This document shows, one piece after another, positions 7,035 through 14,828 of a stretch of 64,000 nucleotides of DNA. The first letter of the stretch is position 1; each line of letters begins with the position of its first letter. Made by a program: the position numbers and the translations under genes. This DNA comes from Pseudomonas sp. gcc21 (GTDB lineage: Bacteria > Pseudomonadota > Gammaproteobacteria > Pseudomonadales > Pseudomonadaceae), in NCBI RefSeq assembly GCF_012844345.1, contig NZ_CP051625.1, positions 868,001 through 932,000 on the forward strand, read 5' to 3'. The notes beneath the pieces are model-generated. The model did no database searches. It had not been told where the DNA came from and saw only the letters and a list, made by a program, of their open reading frames with translations.

Positions 7035-7385
7035 ATGGATATCACACGGATGTTGCGTTACGGCCGTTTTTTGCTCCCGCCATTTATGGCTTTTCTCGCT
7101 GGCCTGGTGGTCATGGCCTGGGCTCAGCGCGGGCTGCAACAGTTCAGCCCTTACCTGGGACTGTCTGATCCGCTTACGCTGGTTTCCATATTCGCTGGCG
7201 CAGGGGTATCCATAGCAGGCGGCGGGTTGTTTGCCTGGAATGTGTACAGGTTGTATCGCCGGCATGCGGCCTTACGCGATGGGGAGTGCCTGAGCTGTCA
7301 TGGTGATATGCGTAGGCGAGATGGGTGGTACGGGGCGTATCGGGTATGTGACTTCTGTGGGGCAAAGCGGGAAGGGTGGAGGTAG
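7035..7385 (+). CDS. Membrane protein with C-terminal zinc ribbon
   Basis: The 116-residue product has two hydrophobic helices (FMAFLAGLVVMAWAQ and LVSIFAGAGVSIAGGGLFAW), a basic linker, and a C-terminal CLSCHGDMRRRDG...YRVCDFCGAKREG zinc-ribbon pair. It lies rightward between OL and the cassette, inside the immunity region, and has AGGG just before the ATG. A possible -10 TAGAAT is at 7002-7007. The gene is separate from early operons and may be expressed in the lysogen. Family not recognised. Confidence 0.68.
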   Translation: MDITRMLRYGRFLLPPFMAFLAGLVVMAWAQRGLQQFSPYLGLSDPLTLVSIFAGAGVSIAGGGLFAWNVYRLYRRHAALRDGECLSCHGDMRRRDGWYGAYRVCDFCGAKREGWR

Positions 7386-7538
7386 CTGACCACAGGGTAA
7401 GGGATTGCCCTAGCAGCGAAAGACACAGTGGCGGGAAGGGGGTGGAAGATGCAATGCGTGCTTGGAATGAGGCCGGGAGCCAGGCCCTTGTCTTAATAAT
7501 TCATTGTCTGCCGTCTCGGCACGAACTGACATTCTAGG

Positions 7539-8753
7539 CTAGGCGTAATACAGATACGCGGTACCTATGAGAGCGGGAATCCAGGCGAGTATCTGCAGTG
7601 CGGCCAATGTCCACTGTAATCGACACTCGTCCACTTTAAGGAATGTTTTCATTTTTTCAATGGAGACGCGCAAATCTTCAGGATACGAATCAGTCTTTCC
7701 GTCTATGGAATCAATGACGATATTTTTCGCTTGCTTGATGAGACTGAAATGCCGACGCTGATTATGGACAATTCCGCTGATGACAAGAGAAGCAAACGTT
7801 AGACCTAGAACCAGAAATATGCTTTCAAGCAAGTCATCAGACTTGGATAAGGCTATGAGTGCTGCGAAAGATACAGGGATTGCCAGCAATTTCCCTGTTA
7901 TATCTCCAAGGATCTTTGAGTATTGTGATGCGATGTCAAATTCCGCTTCTGCGACCTCTCTCTTGGCTTTGTGAAATGCAAAGCCACTGAAGTATGTATT
8001 AAGGTTAGCCTGGAATAGTTCGGAGAATTTAGTCCATCCAGAAAGAAGCCTTTTAAAGCTATCTTCTTTTGCGCTGGGTCCGCCCAGAAACTCTGATACG
8101 GTTGCATAAAAGACGCCCCTGCGGCTCGCATAGTGCGGATCCGATTCAGGTGCCGCCTGGGCTAGTTGCTCAAGAAGAGTAATGTCAATGTCGCGGCATA
8201 TCGAAATGATCTCTTCTGAAACCACGGTATTGATAAGTAACGGCTTTATTGATTGCGCGGAACCGGCATCGACGAATACGAGCTGAAGACAACCTGTCTC
8301 GCTCTTGCTGTCATGATAATGTGCAACCTTGGCGAGAAGGGAAACAGCTTTGCAGGCGGTGGAAATAGCCTCAACGGCCCAATGGGGTTCTATGTCTTCC
8401 GAATAGGCATCCAGTCCCACGATATAGTATTGAGATGGGCAGACGCCGCGAGAAATCTCTGAGCCGGAGGCGAGCAATGCGGTCAAGTTTTGGTGAAAGG
8501 TGGACAAACTCTGAGAGTGCGTGTGAATCCGAAAGGATATCTCGCAACCCTGGGAAGGGGCGTCTTCCATATAATCTGTGTCGACCGACACACCATCTAC
8601 CGTGAGATGATCAACTACTGCACTGCCACTGGTCGCGATTTCATCAATCATTCGCAGCCCGTTCTCGAAAGGAATAACCCCTGAAACGATACCTTCTTCG
8701 AAGGAAATTTTATGGCTTATTCTATAGAGTTGGACCAGCGAGCTTATATTCAT
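7539..8753 (-). CDS. Uncharacterised three-helix membrane protein of immunity-region cassette
   Basis: The 404-residue protein has a soluble N-terminal region (about 1-285) and three hydrophobic helices near the C-terminus: about 289-303 (LAIPVSFAALIAL), 310-328 (SIFLVLGLTFASLVISGIV) and 383-402 (LAALQILAWIPALIGTAYL). A short loop of about 50 residues lies between helices 2 and 3. No catalytic motif or known domain is recognised. It starts only 5 bases after the stop of the NdpA-like gene and has no good ribosome site, so it is probably translationally coupled. Base composition is more AT-rich than the phage structural genes. Position downstream of the repressor matches lambda rexB; a role in phage exclusion is inference only. 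Confidence 0.75.
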   Translation of the reverse strand: MNISSLVQLYRISHKISFEEGIVSGVIPFENGLRMIDEIATSGSAVVDHLTVDGVSVDTDYMEDAPSQGCEISFRIHTHSQSLSTFHQNLTALLASGSEISRGVCPSQYYIVGLDAYSEDIEPHWAVEAISTACKAVSLLAKVAHYHDSKSETGCLQLVFVDAGSAQSIKPLLINTVVSEEIISICRDIDITLLEQLAQAAPESDPHYASRRGVFYATVSEFLGGPSAKEDSFKRLLSGWTKFSELFQANLNTYFSGFAFHKAKREVAEAEFDIASQYSKILGDITGKLLAIPVSFAALIALSKSDDLLESIFLVLGLTFASLVISGIVHNQRRHFSLIKQAKNIVIDSIDGKTDSYPEDLRVSIEKMKTFLKVDECRLQWTLAALQILAWIPALIGTAYLYYA

Positions 8754-8758
8754 TCGTG

Positions 8759-9865
8759 CTAGCTACCAAGTTTGAGCTGAGCCTGTATTTCTGACAGCAG
8801 CTCTTCAGGAAGGTTCTTTAGTGTGATGGTTTGACTTTTACTGTTGTAGTATACGGTAGCGGCATCGCTTTTACCAAGCGCCATACGGTCGAATTCGAGG
8901 TTCCAGTTCTTTGTTTTCCCTTTGATATGTGTATTCTTCTTTAGCTCGCCAGCATGGACTGGGAACTCAACTGGAACGCCAATGTCCTCGCTATTAAGAT
9001 GTTTGGTCAGTTCTTCGACAATGGTCTCTGCTTGTTCCAAATATTTCGTCGGAATGCTCTTTCGGACAATTTCTCCAATGTCTGAAAGTCTTGCTGACTT
9101 CTCGTCTGCTTTCTGTTGGGAAAGATAATCCGTTAGCTCTTGTCTCAGTCTTTTAGTGTTTACTTTCCAGTCTGCTCGTTCGGTAAACCATTTCTCTGTC
9201 TCAGTTAGGACCCGCTTGGTGGCTTGAGAAGACGTAGATCCTTTCGAGCACCCGATTGCTGAGATAAAATAGCCGGAAGTGCCTTTGGATGAGCTCGGAC
9301 TGATGAAGCTGAGATAGTTTATCGATTGTTTTTGTTCTTCGCTCGCGCTTAAAAAAGCAGCGTATTTCGCTATGTTGATTTTTGCAGCTGAGGATATTCT
9401 ATCGAGCTCAAGCCGATCGAGTTCCTCAGGCTCAAGGTTCGGGCTTATGGTGATGCCAGGTGTTTTCTTGATCATTACCACGAGCAGAAAGCGCTCAGCA
9501 GCAATCACGTAATCAGCAAACATGAAATAACCGCCGGTTGACGCTGTGGCGATTTCTGCCAGGCGATACAGCTCACCCATAGCTATCTTACTAAGAGCGA
9601 TAAAATCGCCATCGCCTTGGGAGCTGTTGATGTAGGTTTTGTAGCCATCTGGAAACGGACCTCTATCATGGGTCGTCTTAAACGTCCCGTAATGAGCGCC
9701 GTTCATGCGGGTTCCATAGACCTTCGTCACGCCTTCAACTAATTTTTTAACCGTAGCATTTTGGCTGTTTAGCACGGTTTCTCGGATGTGTCTTTTGGAT
9801 ATGGACTTGTGCTGTTCTTTTACGATTTCGTGCACGATGACACGCGAGATGGCGATCTCTGCCAT
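8759..9865 (-). CDS. NdpA/YejK-like nucleoid-associated protein
   Basis: The 368-residue product resembles the 37-kDa nucleoid-associated protein family (YejK/NdpA). Matching features in order are an N-terminal IAISRVIVHEIVKEQHKS, DFIALSKIAMGELYRLAEIA, GGYFMFADYVIAAERFLLVVMI, NLEPEELDRLELDRISSAAKI, YLSFISPSSSKGTSGYFISA and the ending ATVYYNSKSQTITLKNLPEEL. YejK proteins bind DNA and co-purify with the nucleoid and topoisomerase IV. AAGGAAGGATCC just before the ATG is a good ribosome site. It is the first gene of a two-gene unit placed after the phage repressor on the same strand. The family match is by pattern memory; phage role is unknown. Confidence 0.78.
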   Translation of the reverse strand: MAEIAISRVIVHEIVKEQHKSISKRHIRETVLNSQNATVKKLVEGVTKVYGTRMNGAHYGTFKTTHDRGPFPDGYKTYINSSQGDGDFIALSKIAMGELYRLAEIATASTGGYFMFADYVIAAERFLLVVMIKKTPGITISPNLEPEELDRLELDRISSAAKINIAKYAAFLSASEEQKQSINYLSFISPSSSKGTSGYFISAIGCSKGSTSSQATKRVLTETEKWFTERADWKVNTKRLRQELTDYLSQQKADEKSARLSDIGEIVRKSIPTKYLEQAETIVEELTKHLNSEDIGVPVEFPVHAGELKKNTHIKGKTKNWNLEFDRMALGKSDAATVYYNSKSQTITLKNLPEELLSEIQAQLKLGS

Positions 9866-9898
9866 TGGATCCTTCCTTGAAGTTGAAGAGCGGTCGAT

Positions 9899-9957
9899 TT
9901 ATAAGTTACGAGCATTCCAAGCCAGCAGCATGCGCCCTAGTAGACACGTGCATAGAT
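9899..9957 (-). pseudogene. Remnant of a second repressor 3' end
   Basis: On the minus strand, codons ending at TAA 9899-9901 read R-M-L-L-A-W-N-A-R-N-L-stop. The intact repressor next to it ends R-V-L-L-V-W-N-A-K-K-L-stop. Eleven codons align without gaps, and differences are synonymous or conservative. Just upstream (9940-9957) another frame reads I-Y-A-R-V, matching V-H-A-R-V in the repressor, so a short insertion or frameshift separates the two pieces. It looks like the decayed C-terminus of a related repressor left by recombination when the neighbouring cassette was exchanged. Confidence 0.75.
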
Positions 9958-9965
9958 AGCCAGCT

Positions 9966-10739
9966 TCAAAGTTTTTTTGCGTTCCAAACCAGCAACACCC
10001 GTGCGTGTACCGTCACATCTGAGATGTTGATCACCTGATCCTTGTGCCGGGGGTTGTCGCTGATCATGTCGAAGTGGGTGGGGGAGTGCTTCTGCAGGCG
10101 TTTGACGTAGAGCAGGTTGTCCCAGGTCAGGACATAGATACCGTCACCAATGAACTGGTTGACGCCGCGGTCAACTATCAGCGGGTCGCCGTCGTTGATG
10201 GTGCCTTCCATGCTTTGGCCGAAGCCAGTGATGATGGCCAGATTATCGGCCTTGCTGAATGAGATGCCGCGCCCGGACAACAGAGACTCATGAACCGTCA
10301 CGTGCCGGATTGTCTCGATGTAGTCCGCAGGTATCTGGCCGTGGCCCAGGGCGCCGCGCACGTTGTACTGAGGGATGGATATCTCCCCGTCCTTGAGCTT
10401 GCCCTTGCTGGAGAAATCAGCAGCGATCACGTTGCTCTCCTTGTCTTTATTATTTTCTGGTTTTTTTATGTCTGCCGACGCGGCTATAGGGCGATCCAAG
10501 GCATAACAATCTAGCCCGAATGCCTTTTCAATCTCTCGCGCAAAATCCTCTCCGATCGTTTTCGACCCTGCGCGCTCAGGGGCCGCCAAGCAGCGGGAGA
10601 TAAAATTCTGTGGCTTTCCAAGTCTCTCCGCCAGGCGCGACTGCGCCCCACGAACTCCATTGAATTCGCGATCCATTAGCGACTTGAGGTTGCGTCTGCG
10701 CACTTCGCGTATGTCCATGTCTGAATAATCCATTTCCAT
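9966..10739 (-). CDS. CI-like S24 family phage repressor
   Basis: The 257-residue protein has an N-terminal HTH (about 12-60, with QSRLAERLGKPQNFISRCL), a linker of about 60 residues, and a C-terminal LexA/S24 peptidase-type domain. Catalytic Ser176 is in GFGQSMEGT and Lys213 in LLYVKRLQ. The usual Ala-Gly cleavage dipeptide is not obvious; GALGHGQ near residue 130 is the likely hinge. It maintains lysogeny by binding the dyads at 10753-10792 and 6885-6925 and is probably removed by RecA-stimulated self-cleavage. No good ribosome site precedes ATG 10739 (another ATG is at 10733), so a leaderless maintenance transcript, as for lambda cI, is possible. Confidence 0.92.
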   Translation of the reverse strand: MEMDYSDMDIREVRRRNLKSLMDREFNGVRGAQSRLAERLGKPQNFISRCLAAPERAGSKTIGEDFAREIEKAFGLDCYALDRPIAASADIKKPENNKDKESNVIAADFSSKGKLKDGEISIPQYNVRGALGHGQIPADYIETIRHVTVHESLLSGRGISFSKADNLAIITGFGQSMEGTINDGDPLIVDRGVNQFIGDGIYVLTWDNLLYVKRLQKHSPTHFDMISDNPRHKDQVINISDVTVHARVLLVWNAKKL

Positions 10740-10752
10740 TACTAGAAGGTAA

Positions 10753-10818
10753 ATGACCGGATGGTATTGATTTGTGATTACCGGACGGTAATAATGCTGG
10801 GCAATACCACCGGAGGTT
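10753..10818. promoter_or_regulatory. Operator cluster OR
   Basis: Two 16-bp dyads lie between the divergent repressor and Cro-like genes: 10753-10768 (ATGACCGGATGGTATT, imperfect) and 10777-10792 (ATTACCGGACGGTAAT, perfect arms). Starts are 24 bases apart. A left half-site AATACC at 10803-10808 lies another 26 bases on, next to the ribosome site of the Cro-like gene. They share the ATTACC-N4-GGTAAT form with OL, and cover the PR promoter. Binding by the S24 repressor and the Cro-like protein is inferred. Confidence 0.82.
10767..10795 (+). promoter_or_regulatory. Rightward early promoter (PR-like)
   Basis: TTGATT (10767-10772) and AATAAT (10790-10795) are 17 bases apart. The perfect operator 10777-10792 fills the spacer and touches the -10. 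It would drive the Cro-like gene 27 bases downstream and the replication operon beyond. Confidence 0.68.
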
Positions 10819-10821
10819 CAT

Positions 10822-11052
10822 ATGGGAATCCGACATAACGATCTGCTCGATTGGGTCAAGACGGCCACGGACGAGCAGGTTATCGCTACAGGTACCTCTC
10901 GCGGCTACCTGCGCCAGATCGGCTATGGGAACAAGGCTGCGTCCGCCGCAACTGCGGCTCGCATTGAGGTCGCGACCAATCGCCTTGTTACCCGCCAAGA
11001 GCTTCGCCCGAACGACTGGATGGTCGTCTGGCCTGAGCTGGCGGCTGCTTGA
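10822..11052 (+). CDS. YdaS/Cro-like DNA-binding protein
   Basis: The 76-residue protein is a small HTH of the YdaS (Cro-like) type: NDLLDWVKTATDEQVIATG, then SRGYLRQIGYGNKAASAATA and a RIEVATNRLVTRQELRP segment ending in W. It has the pattern of YdaS proteins in which helix 2-3 contacts DNA and the C-terminal arm follows. GGAGG at 10812-10816 is 5 bases before the ATG. It is first after PR and divergent from the repressor, so it most likely acts as Cro, lowering repressor transcription during lytic entry. Confidence 0.85.
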   Translation: MGIRHNDLLDWVKTATDEQVIATGTSRGYLRQIGYGNKAASAATAARIEVATNRLVTRQELRPNDWMVVWPELAAA

Positions 11053-11206
11053 CATAAACATTATCGATCAGCGGGACAAGGGAAGTAAGAACACTGCGGG
11101 GCCTGTTTAGTTATCCAGTAATTTTTTTCAGTGCAGACCATGGAAAAGAGGGGCTTTCCCTTTGCACTGATAGATGAGGACAACGGAACAGCTAAATCGC
11201 AGGCAC

Positions 11207-11233
11207 AAAAAAGCCCGGTGGCTAGACCGGGCT
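11207..11233 (-). terminator. Leftward intrinsic terminator
   Basis: AGCCCGG (11212-11218) pairs with CCGGGCT (11227-11233) around an 8-base loop. Six A residues on the plus strand (11207-11212) give a U-tail for leftward transcripts. It would stop antisense transcription entering the Cro-like gene and repressor region. The hairpin also lies in the leader of the Rha-like gene, where it could slow rightward polymerase. Confidence 0.6.
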
Positions 11234-11264
11234 CGATACAGCAGTAGCAATGAGGAAAGATTAT

Positions 11265-11978
11265 ATGAATACCATGATCAAGGCAACACACGACAGGGCG
11301 TCACGCAGTAGCATCACACTAAGCAGCAGCGAAATAGCTGGCCTGGTTGGAAAGCGGCACGACAATGTGAAGCGCACCATCGAAACACTGGCGGAGCAGG
11401 GCGTTATCACTTTTCCTCAGATTGAGGAAAAGCCCTCAACAGGCGGCAGGCCGTCGAGCCACTACCTGTTCACCGGTGACCAGGGCAAGCGCGACAGTAT
11501 CGTTGTTGTCGCCCAACTATCCCCCGAGTTCACAGCGCGTCTCGTTGACCGCTGGCAAGAGCTGGAAGCCAATCAGCTCCGCATCCCCCAAACCCTACCC
11601 GAAGCATTGCGCTTGGCTGCCGATCTGGCTGATGAGGTCACGTCACTACGCCTCGTCACACAAGAGCAGGCGCCGAAGATTGCCGCACTGAACCGTCTGG
11701 CCACTGCCCGGGGCACGCTGTGCATGACTGACGCGGCCAAGCACCTCGGCGTACAGCGCAAGGTGTTGTTGGAGTGGATGCAGGTGAACCGCTGGATCTA
11801 TCGCCGTGAAGGCTGCGCGCATTGGCTGGGTTATCAGCCGCGGCTGGCTGCTGGATTGCTCGAGCACAAGGTAACGGTCTTGGGCAGTGACGAAGGGTTA
11901 CAACGGCTTGCGTCACAGGTTCGCGTCACACCTAAAGGGCTGGCTGAGTTGGCGCTGAAAGTGGGAGGGCTGAGCTGA
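11265..11978 (+). CDS. Rha-type phage regulatory protein with KilA-C-like C-terminus
   Basis: ATG at 11265 is preferred over 11250 because AGGAAAG lies 5 bases before it. The N-terminal domain (about residues 15-95) carries LSSSEIAGLVGKRHDNVKRTI, STGGRPSSHYLFTGDQGKRDS and VAQLSPEFTARLVDRWQELE, the Rha signature. The C-terminal half has TLCMTDAAKHLGVQRKVLLEWM, WIYRREG and TPKGLAELA, the antirepressor KilAC pattern. Rha interferes with growth of temperate phage in some hosts and is regulated during development; this family usually acts as an early regulator or antirepressor. Its stop overlaps the next start (TGATG). Confidence 0.82.
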   Translation: MNTMIKATHDRASRSSITLSSSEIAGLVGKRHDNVKRTIETLAEQGVITFPQIEEKPSTGGRPSSHYLFTGDQGKRDSIVVVAQLSPEFTARLVDRWQELEANQLRIPQTLPEALRLAADLADEVTSLRLVTQEQAPKIAALNRLATARGTLCMTDAAKHLGVQRKVLLEWMQVNRWIYRREGCAHWLGYQPRLAAGLLEHKVTVLGSDEGLQRLASQVRVTPKGLAELALKVGGLS

Positions 11979-12727
11979 TGGCCGGCGAATGGATAAAGAT
12001 GCGCACGAACCTGTGGAATGACCCCCGTGTGTCGCGCCTGTGCGATATGACGGACCAGCCGGAGGCGATGGTAGTGGGTGGCCTGTACTGGCTGTGGGCG
12101 ATGGCTGACGAGCATTCAGAGGATGGCTTTTTGTCTGAGCTGACAGTGCGCGCCATTGACCGCAAAACCGGCGTGACCGGGCTTGGCCAAGCGCTGATTG
12201 ATATCGGCTGGATGATCAAGGCAGAAGGCGGTTTGCGTGTCGTAAACTTCGATGAACACAACGGTGCGTCCGCAAAACGGCGCAGCATGGACGCAAAGCG
12301 TAAGTCATGTGTCCGCAAAGTGTCCGCAAGCGATGCGGACAAAAAGCGGACACCTACCGGAGCTAGAGTTAGAACTAGAACTAAAGAAGATTTAAACCCC
12401 CCTCACACTCCGCATGCGACGCCTGACGATCTGCCAGCCGGTGTGATCGCCATGCACCTGGAGTGGCAACCCGACCCGAAGACCCTGGCGGCCTACGCCA
12501 AACGCGCCGGGCTGGATATCACCCTGTTCACCCCTGATGCCATCGGCCCGTTCGTGGTGCACCACAGCGCGAAGGCGACGGTGAAGCCCGAGACGGAGTT
12601 TGTGAGTGCGCTGATCAACTGGATCAAGCGCGACCAGGTGCAGGGTGCTCGTGTGGTGCCGCTGCGGGCCAGACAGGCCAATGGGGCGAACTTCGATGAC
12701 ACCGCCACCGGCTGGCTGGGAGAGTGA
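11978..12727 (+). CDS. Phage replication protein with DnaT-like DNA-binding C-terminus
   Basis: The N-terminal part (EWIKMRTNLWNDPRVSRLC, GLYWLWAMADEH, GLGQALIDIGWM) is a winged-helix domain typical of phage replication initiators. A basic, low-complexity linker follows. The C-terminal residues about 157-230 (LEWQPDPKTLAAYAKRAGLD, FVVHHSAK, EFVSALINWIKRDQV) match the DnaT DNA-binding domain found in primosome proteins. It is thus the likely lambda O or DnaT analogue that loads the host helicase together with the next gene product. An origin is not recognised inside it. Confidence 0.75.
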   Translation: MAGEWIKMRTNLWNDPRVSRLCDMTDQPEAMVVGGLYWLWAMADEHSEDGFLSELTVRAIDRKTGVTGLGQALIDIGWMIKAEGGLRVVNFDEHNGASAKRRSMDAKRKSCVRKVSASDADKKRTPTGARVRTRTKEDLNPPHTPHATPDDLPAGVIAMHLEWQPDPKTLAAYAKRAGLDITLFTPDAIGPFVVHHSAKATVKPETEFVSALINWIKRDQVQGARVVPLRARQANGANFDDTATGWLGE

Positions 12728-12729
12728 CC

Positions 12730-13416
12730 ATGAAAACCGTTAACCAACTGATTCCATCCGCCGGCAAGTTGCTTGCGTCGCCTGCTGCTCCCGCCGCGCC
12801 GGTGAAGGCCAAGGAACTGCCACCCGAGGTCAAGCGTGCCACCGAGAAGCTGATCAACGATCTGTTCGCCCGTCTGCGCTCGATCTATCCGGCGTGGAAG
12901 CAGGCGTGGAACAGCGAGGAGCTGTACCGGCTGACCAAGGCGGAGTGGACCCAGGCGCTGCTGGATGCGGGCATCACCGAGTGGGCGATGATCGAGCGCG
13001 GGCTGTCCCGCTGCCGACAGGAGCCGGGTGATTTCATTCCATCGGTGGGCAAGTTCATCGAGCGCTGCTGGCCAACCGCTGCGGAGCTGGGTGCGCCTGA
13101 TGCCGAGACGGCGTACTGGGAGGCGCAGCGCAACAGCCACCCGTCTGTGGCGGGGCATGAGCGCTGGAGCCATGTGGCGGTATTCCATGCGGCGATCCAG
13201 TGCAGCCGGCACAGCCTGCTGACCCTGCCTGCCGAGGTGGGGCGTTTGAAGTTTGCGGCCGCTTACGCCGAGGTGCTCAAGCGCGTGGCGCAGGGTGAGC
13301 AGCTGGCCGAACCGGCGCCGGCGTTGCCGCGTGATGTGCACCGCAAGGGCGACCCTGCCACCGCGAGGGCTGCACTGGCTGGGTTGCGTAATTCACTGAC
13401 TGGGGCGTGCGCGTGA
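12730..13416 (+). CDS. Phage replication protein P-like (helicase loader)
   Basis: ATG 12730 with GGGAG 8 bases upstream is preferred over GTG 12724. The 228-residue protein has KRATEKLINDLFARLRSIYPAW, then W..A....GI....I..GL..CR (AGITEWAMIERGLSRCRQ) and PGDFIPSVGKFIERCWP. This is the pattern of replication protein P family members, which load DnaB helicase at the phage origin. It follows the DnaT-like gene with a few bases overlap, the O-P order of lambda. Function is inferred from family and order. Confidence 0.8.
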   Translation: MKTVNQLIPSAGKLLASPAAPAAPVKAKELPPEVKRATEKLINDLFARLRSIYPAWKQAWNSEELYRLTKAEWTQALLDAGITEWAMIERGLSRCRQEPGDFIPSVGKFIERCWPTAAELGAPDAETAYWEAQRNSHPSVAGHERWSHVAVFHAAIQCSRHSLLTLPAEVGRLKFAAAYAEVLKRVAQGEQLAEPAPALPRDVHRKGDPATARAALAGLRNSLTGACA

Positions 13417-13541
13417 TGACGAAAAAGCTTGAGTACGTGGGCGTGGCGGGGCTGCGCATCCTTGGCCTGACGATGGTGCTGTGGGTGGGATTCGTTGGCG
13501 GGGTGATGCTGTGCGCGTGGCTGCTGGGGGGTACGCCATGA
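13416..13541 (+). CDS. Small single-helix membrane peptide (41 aa)
   Basis: ATG 13416 overlaps the preceding stop (TGATG), and its TGA overlaps the integrase ATG (ATGA). The peptide has basic MTKKLEYVG followed by a long hydrophobic stretch (LGLTMVLWVGFVGGVMLCAW). The tight overlaps on both sides support a real gene. Function unknown. Confidence 0.6.
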   Translation: MTKKLEYVGVAGLRILGLTMVLWVGFVGGVMLCAWLLGGTP

Positions 13542-14767
13542 GCTGCGCTGAGGTGCAGCTGAGCGAGGCGGAGATCAAGCGTCAGGCGGAGGGTGTTGCG
13601 GGTGATTTGCGGGACCCTCGCCACCCCGGGTTGCGGTTGCGCTTTCGACAGGACCGTACCGGCGCAAGCTGGTTTCTGATCCGGGCGAAGAAGTGGCACA
13701 AGGTCGGCACCTGGCCGGAGCTGTCAGCCAAGGCGGTGCTGGGGATGTTGCCTGAGTTGCGTGCGCGGTTGGCAGCGGATCCGGCTGCTGTGGTTGGCTC
13801 GGCCCAATGGAGCACTGTCGGCGAGTTGCTGGAATGGTACCGCGCCCGCGTGGAGCGTGATCGCAGCTTGAGCGCTAAGCGCCGGTCTGGCGTGGCATCG
13901 GCCATCAACTGCAATCTCGAGCCGTTGCTGGGTACTGTGCCGCTGCGAGAGGTTACCCGGGAAGTGATCGATCGCCGTCTGATGTGGCCCCTACAGGAGC
14001 GGCTGTCACTGAGCTATGTGCGGCAGAACCTGCGCATCCTGACGATGGCATTCAAGCAGGCGCACCGTCTGGAGCTGATCGGTGATAACCCGATGGCCAG
14101 CATGAAGTTCTGTGAGTTTGTACAGGCCCGCATTAAGCCCAAGGCAGCACGGCTTCATTCGATGGATGCCGAGGCACTGCTGCAGAAGCTCGCAGGTATC
14201 TGGGAGCAGGACGCAGCCCAGGCAATGCTCCCGCTGATGATGCTGTGTCACGGTACGCGGGTAGGGGAAACCCGTCAGGCCCGGTGGAGGCATATCAGCC
14301 TGAGCGACCGCGTGTGGATTATCCCGGCCGATGCAACCAAGACCCGCACTGAGCATGTGATGCCGCTAACCGAGCAGGTGTGCGCGCTGCTGGAGCGGTA
14401 TCGGGCGAGCCTGAATCTCAGGCACAAGGACAGCGCTTTTGTGTTCCCAGGCACACCCGGCAATGCGATGTCCGAGAAGGCGGCGAGCTACCTGTTCAAT
14501 CGCATCAGCGGCGGCGAATGGTCGAGCCATGACCTGCGCAAGCTGGCCCGTACCGGCTGGGCTGACCTTGGCGTGGATTACCTGATCGGGGAGTTGCTGC
14601 TGAACCATGCGATGGGCTTTGCAGCGCAGACCTACATTCACACCACGGCGGATGACCTCAAGCTGGATGCGCTCAAGCGCTGGCATGACTGGTTAGATGC
14701 AAGAGGCTTTGATGCAATCCACGGCTTGATCGACGGCGAAAAGGCGGTTTGCGCAAATGCCGCCTAA
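13538..14767 (+). CDS. int: Tyrosine recombinase (phage integrase)
   Basis: The 409-residue protein has an N-terminal arm-binding region with an L.LR...TG..WF...R pattern, a SAM-like core-binding domain (about 90-190) and a catalytic domain. Catalytic residues visible are Arg241 (HGTRVGE), His331 and Arg334 (HDLRKLARTG), His357 (LLNHAMG) and Tyr366 (QTYIH); a Lys near 268 completes the set. It should catalyse integration into and excision from tRNA-Val. Its place in the rightward replication operon, about 25 kb from attR, is unusual; lambda-type int is normally beside attP. ATG 13538 overlaps the previous stop. Confidence 0.93.
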   Translation: MSCAEVQLSEAEIKRQAEGVAGDLRDPRHPGLRLRFRQDRTGASWFLIRAKKWHKVGTWPELSAKAVLGMLPELRARLAADPAAVVGSAQWSTVGELLEWYRARVERDRSLSAKRRSGVASAINCNLEPLLGTVPLREVTREVIDRRLMWPLQERLSLSYVRQNLRILTMAFKQAHRLELIGDNPMASMKFCEFVQARIKPKAARLHSMDAEALLQKLAGIWEQDAAQAMLPLMMLCHGTRVGETRQARWRHISLSDRVWIIPADATKTRTEHVMPLTEQVCALLERYRASLNLRHKDSAFVFPGTPGNAMSEKAASYLFNRISGGEWSSHDLRKLARTGWADLGVDYLIGELLLNHAMGFAAQTYIHTTADDLKLDALKRWHDWLDARGFDAIHGLIDGEKAVCANAA

Positions 14768-14828
14768 GCCAGAGCGGGCGCGGGATGCAGCATTACCGGG
14801 GAACAGTAAAAAGAGAGGCAGCAATTCA

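Noticed and set aside
6621..7265. Upstream extension of the LuxR-type gene
   Set aside because: It would run over the promoter and both operators, and the extended residues look random.
10690..10752. Repressor maintenance promoter (PRM)
   Set aside because: No convincing -10/-35 pair could be identified before the repressor ATG, so it is not listed.
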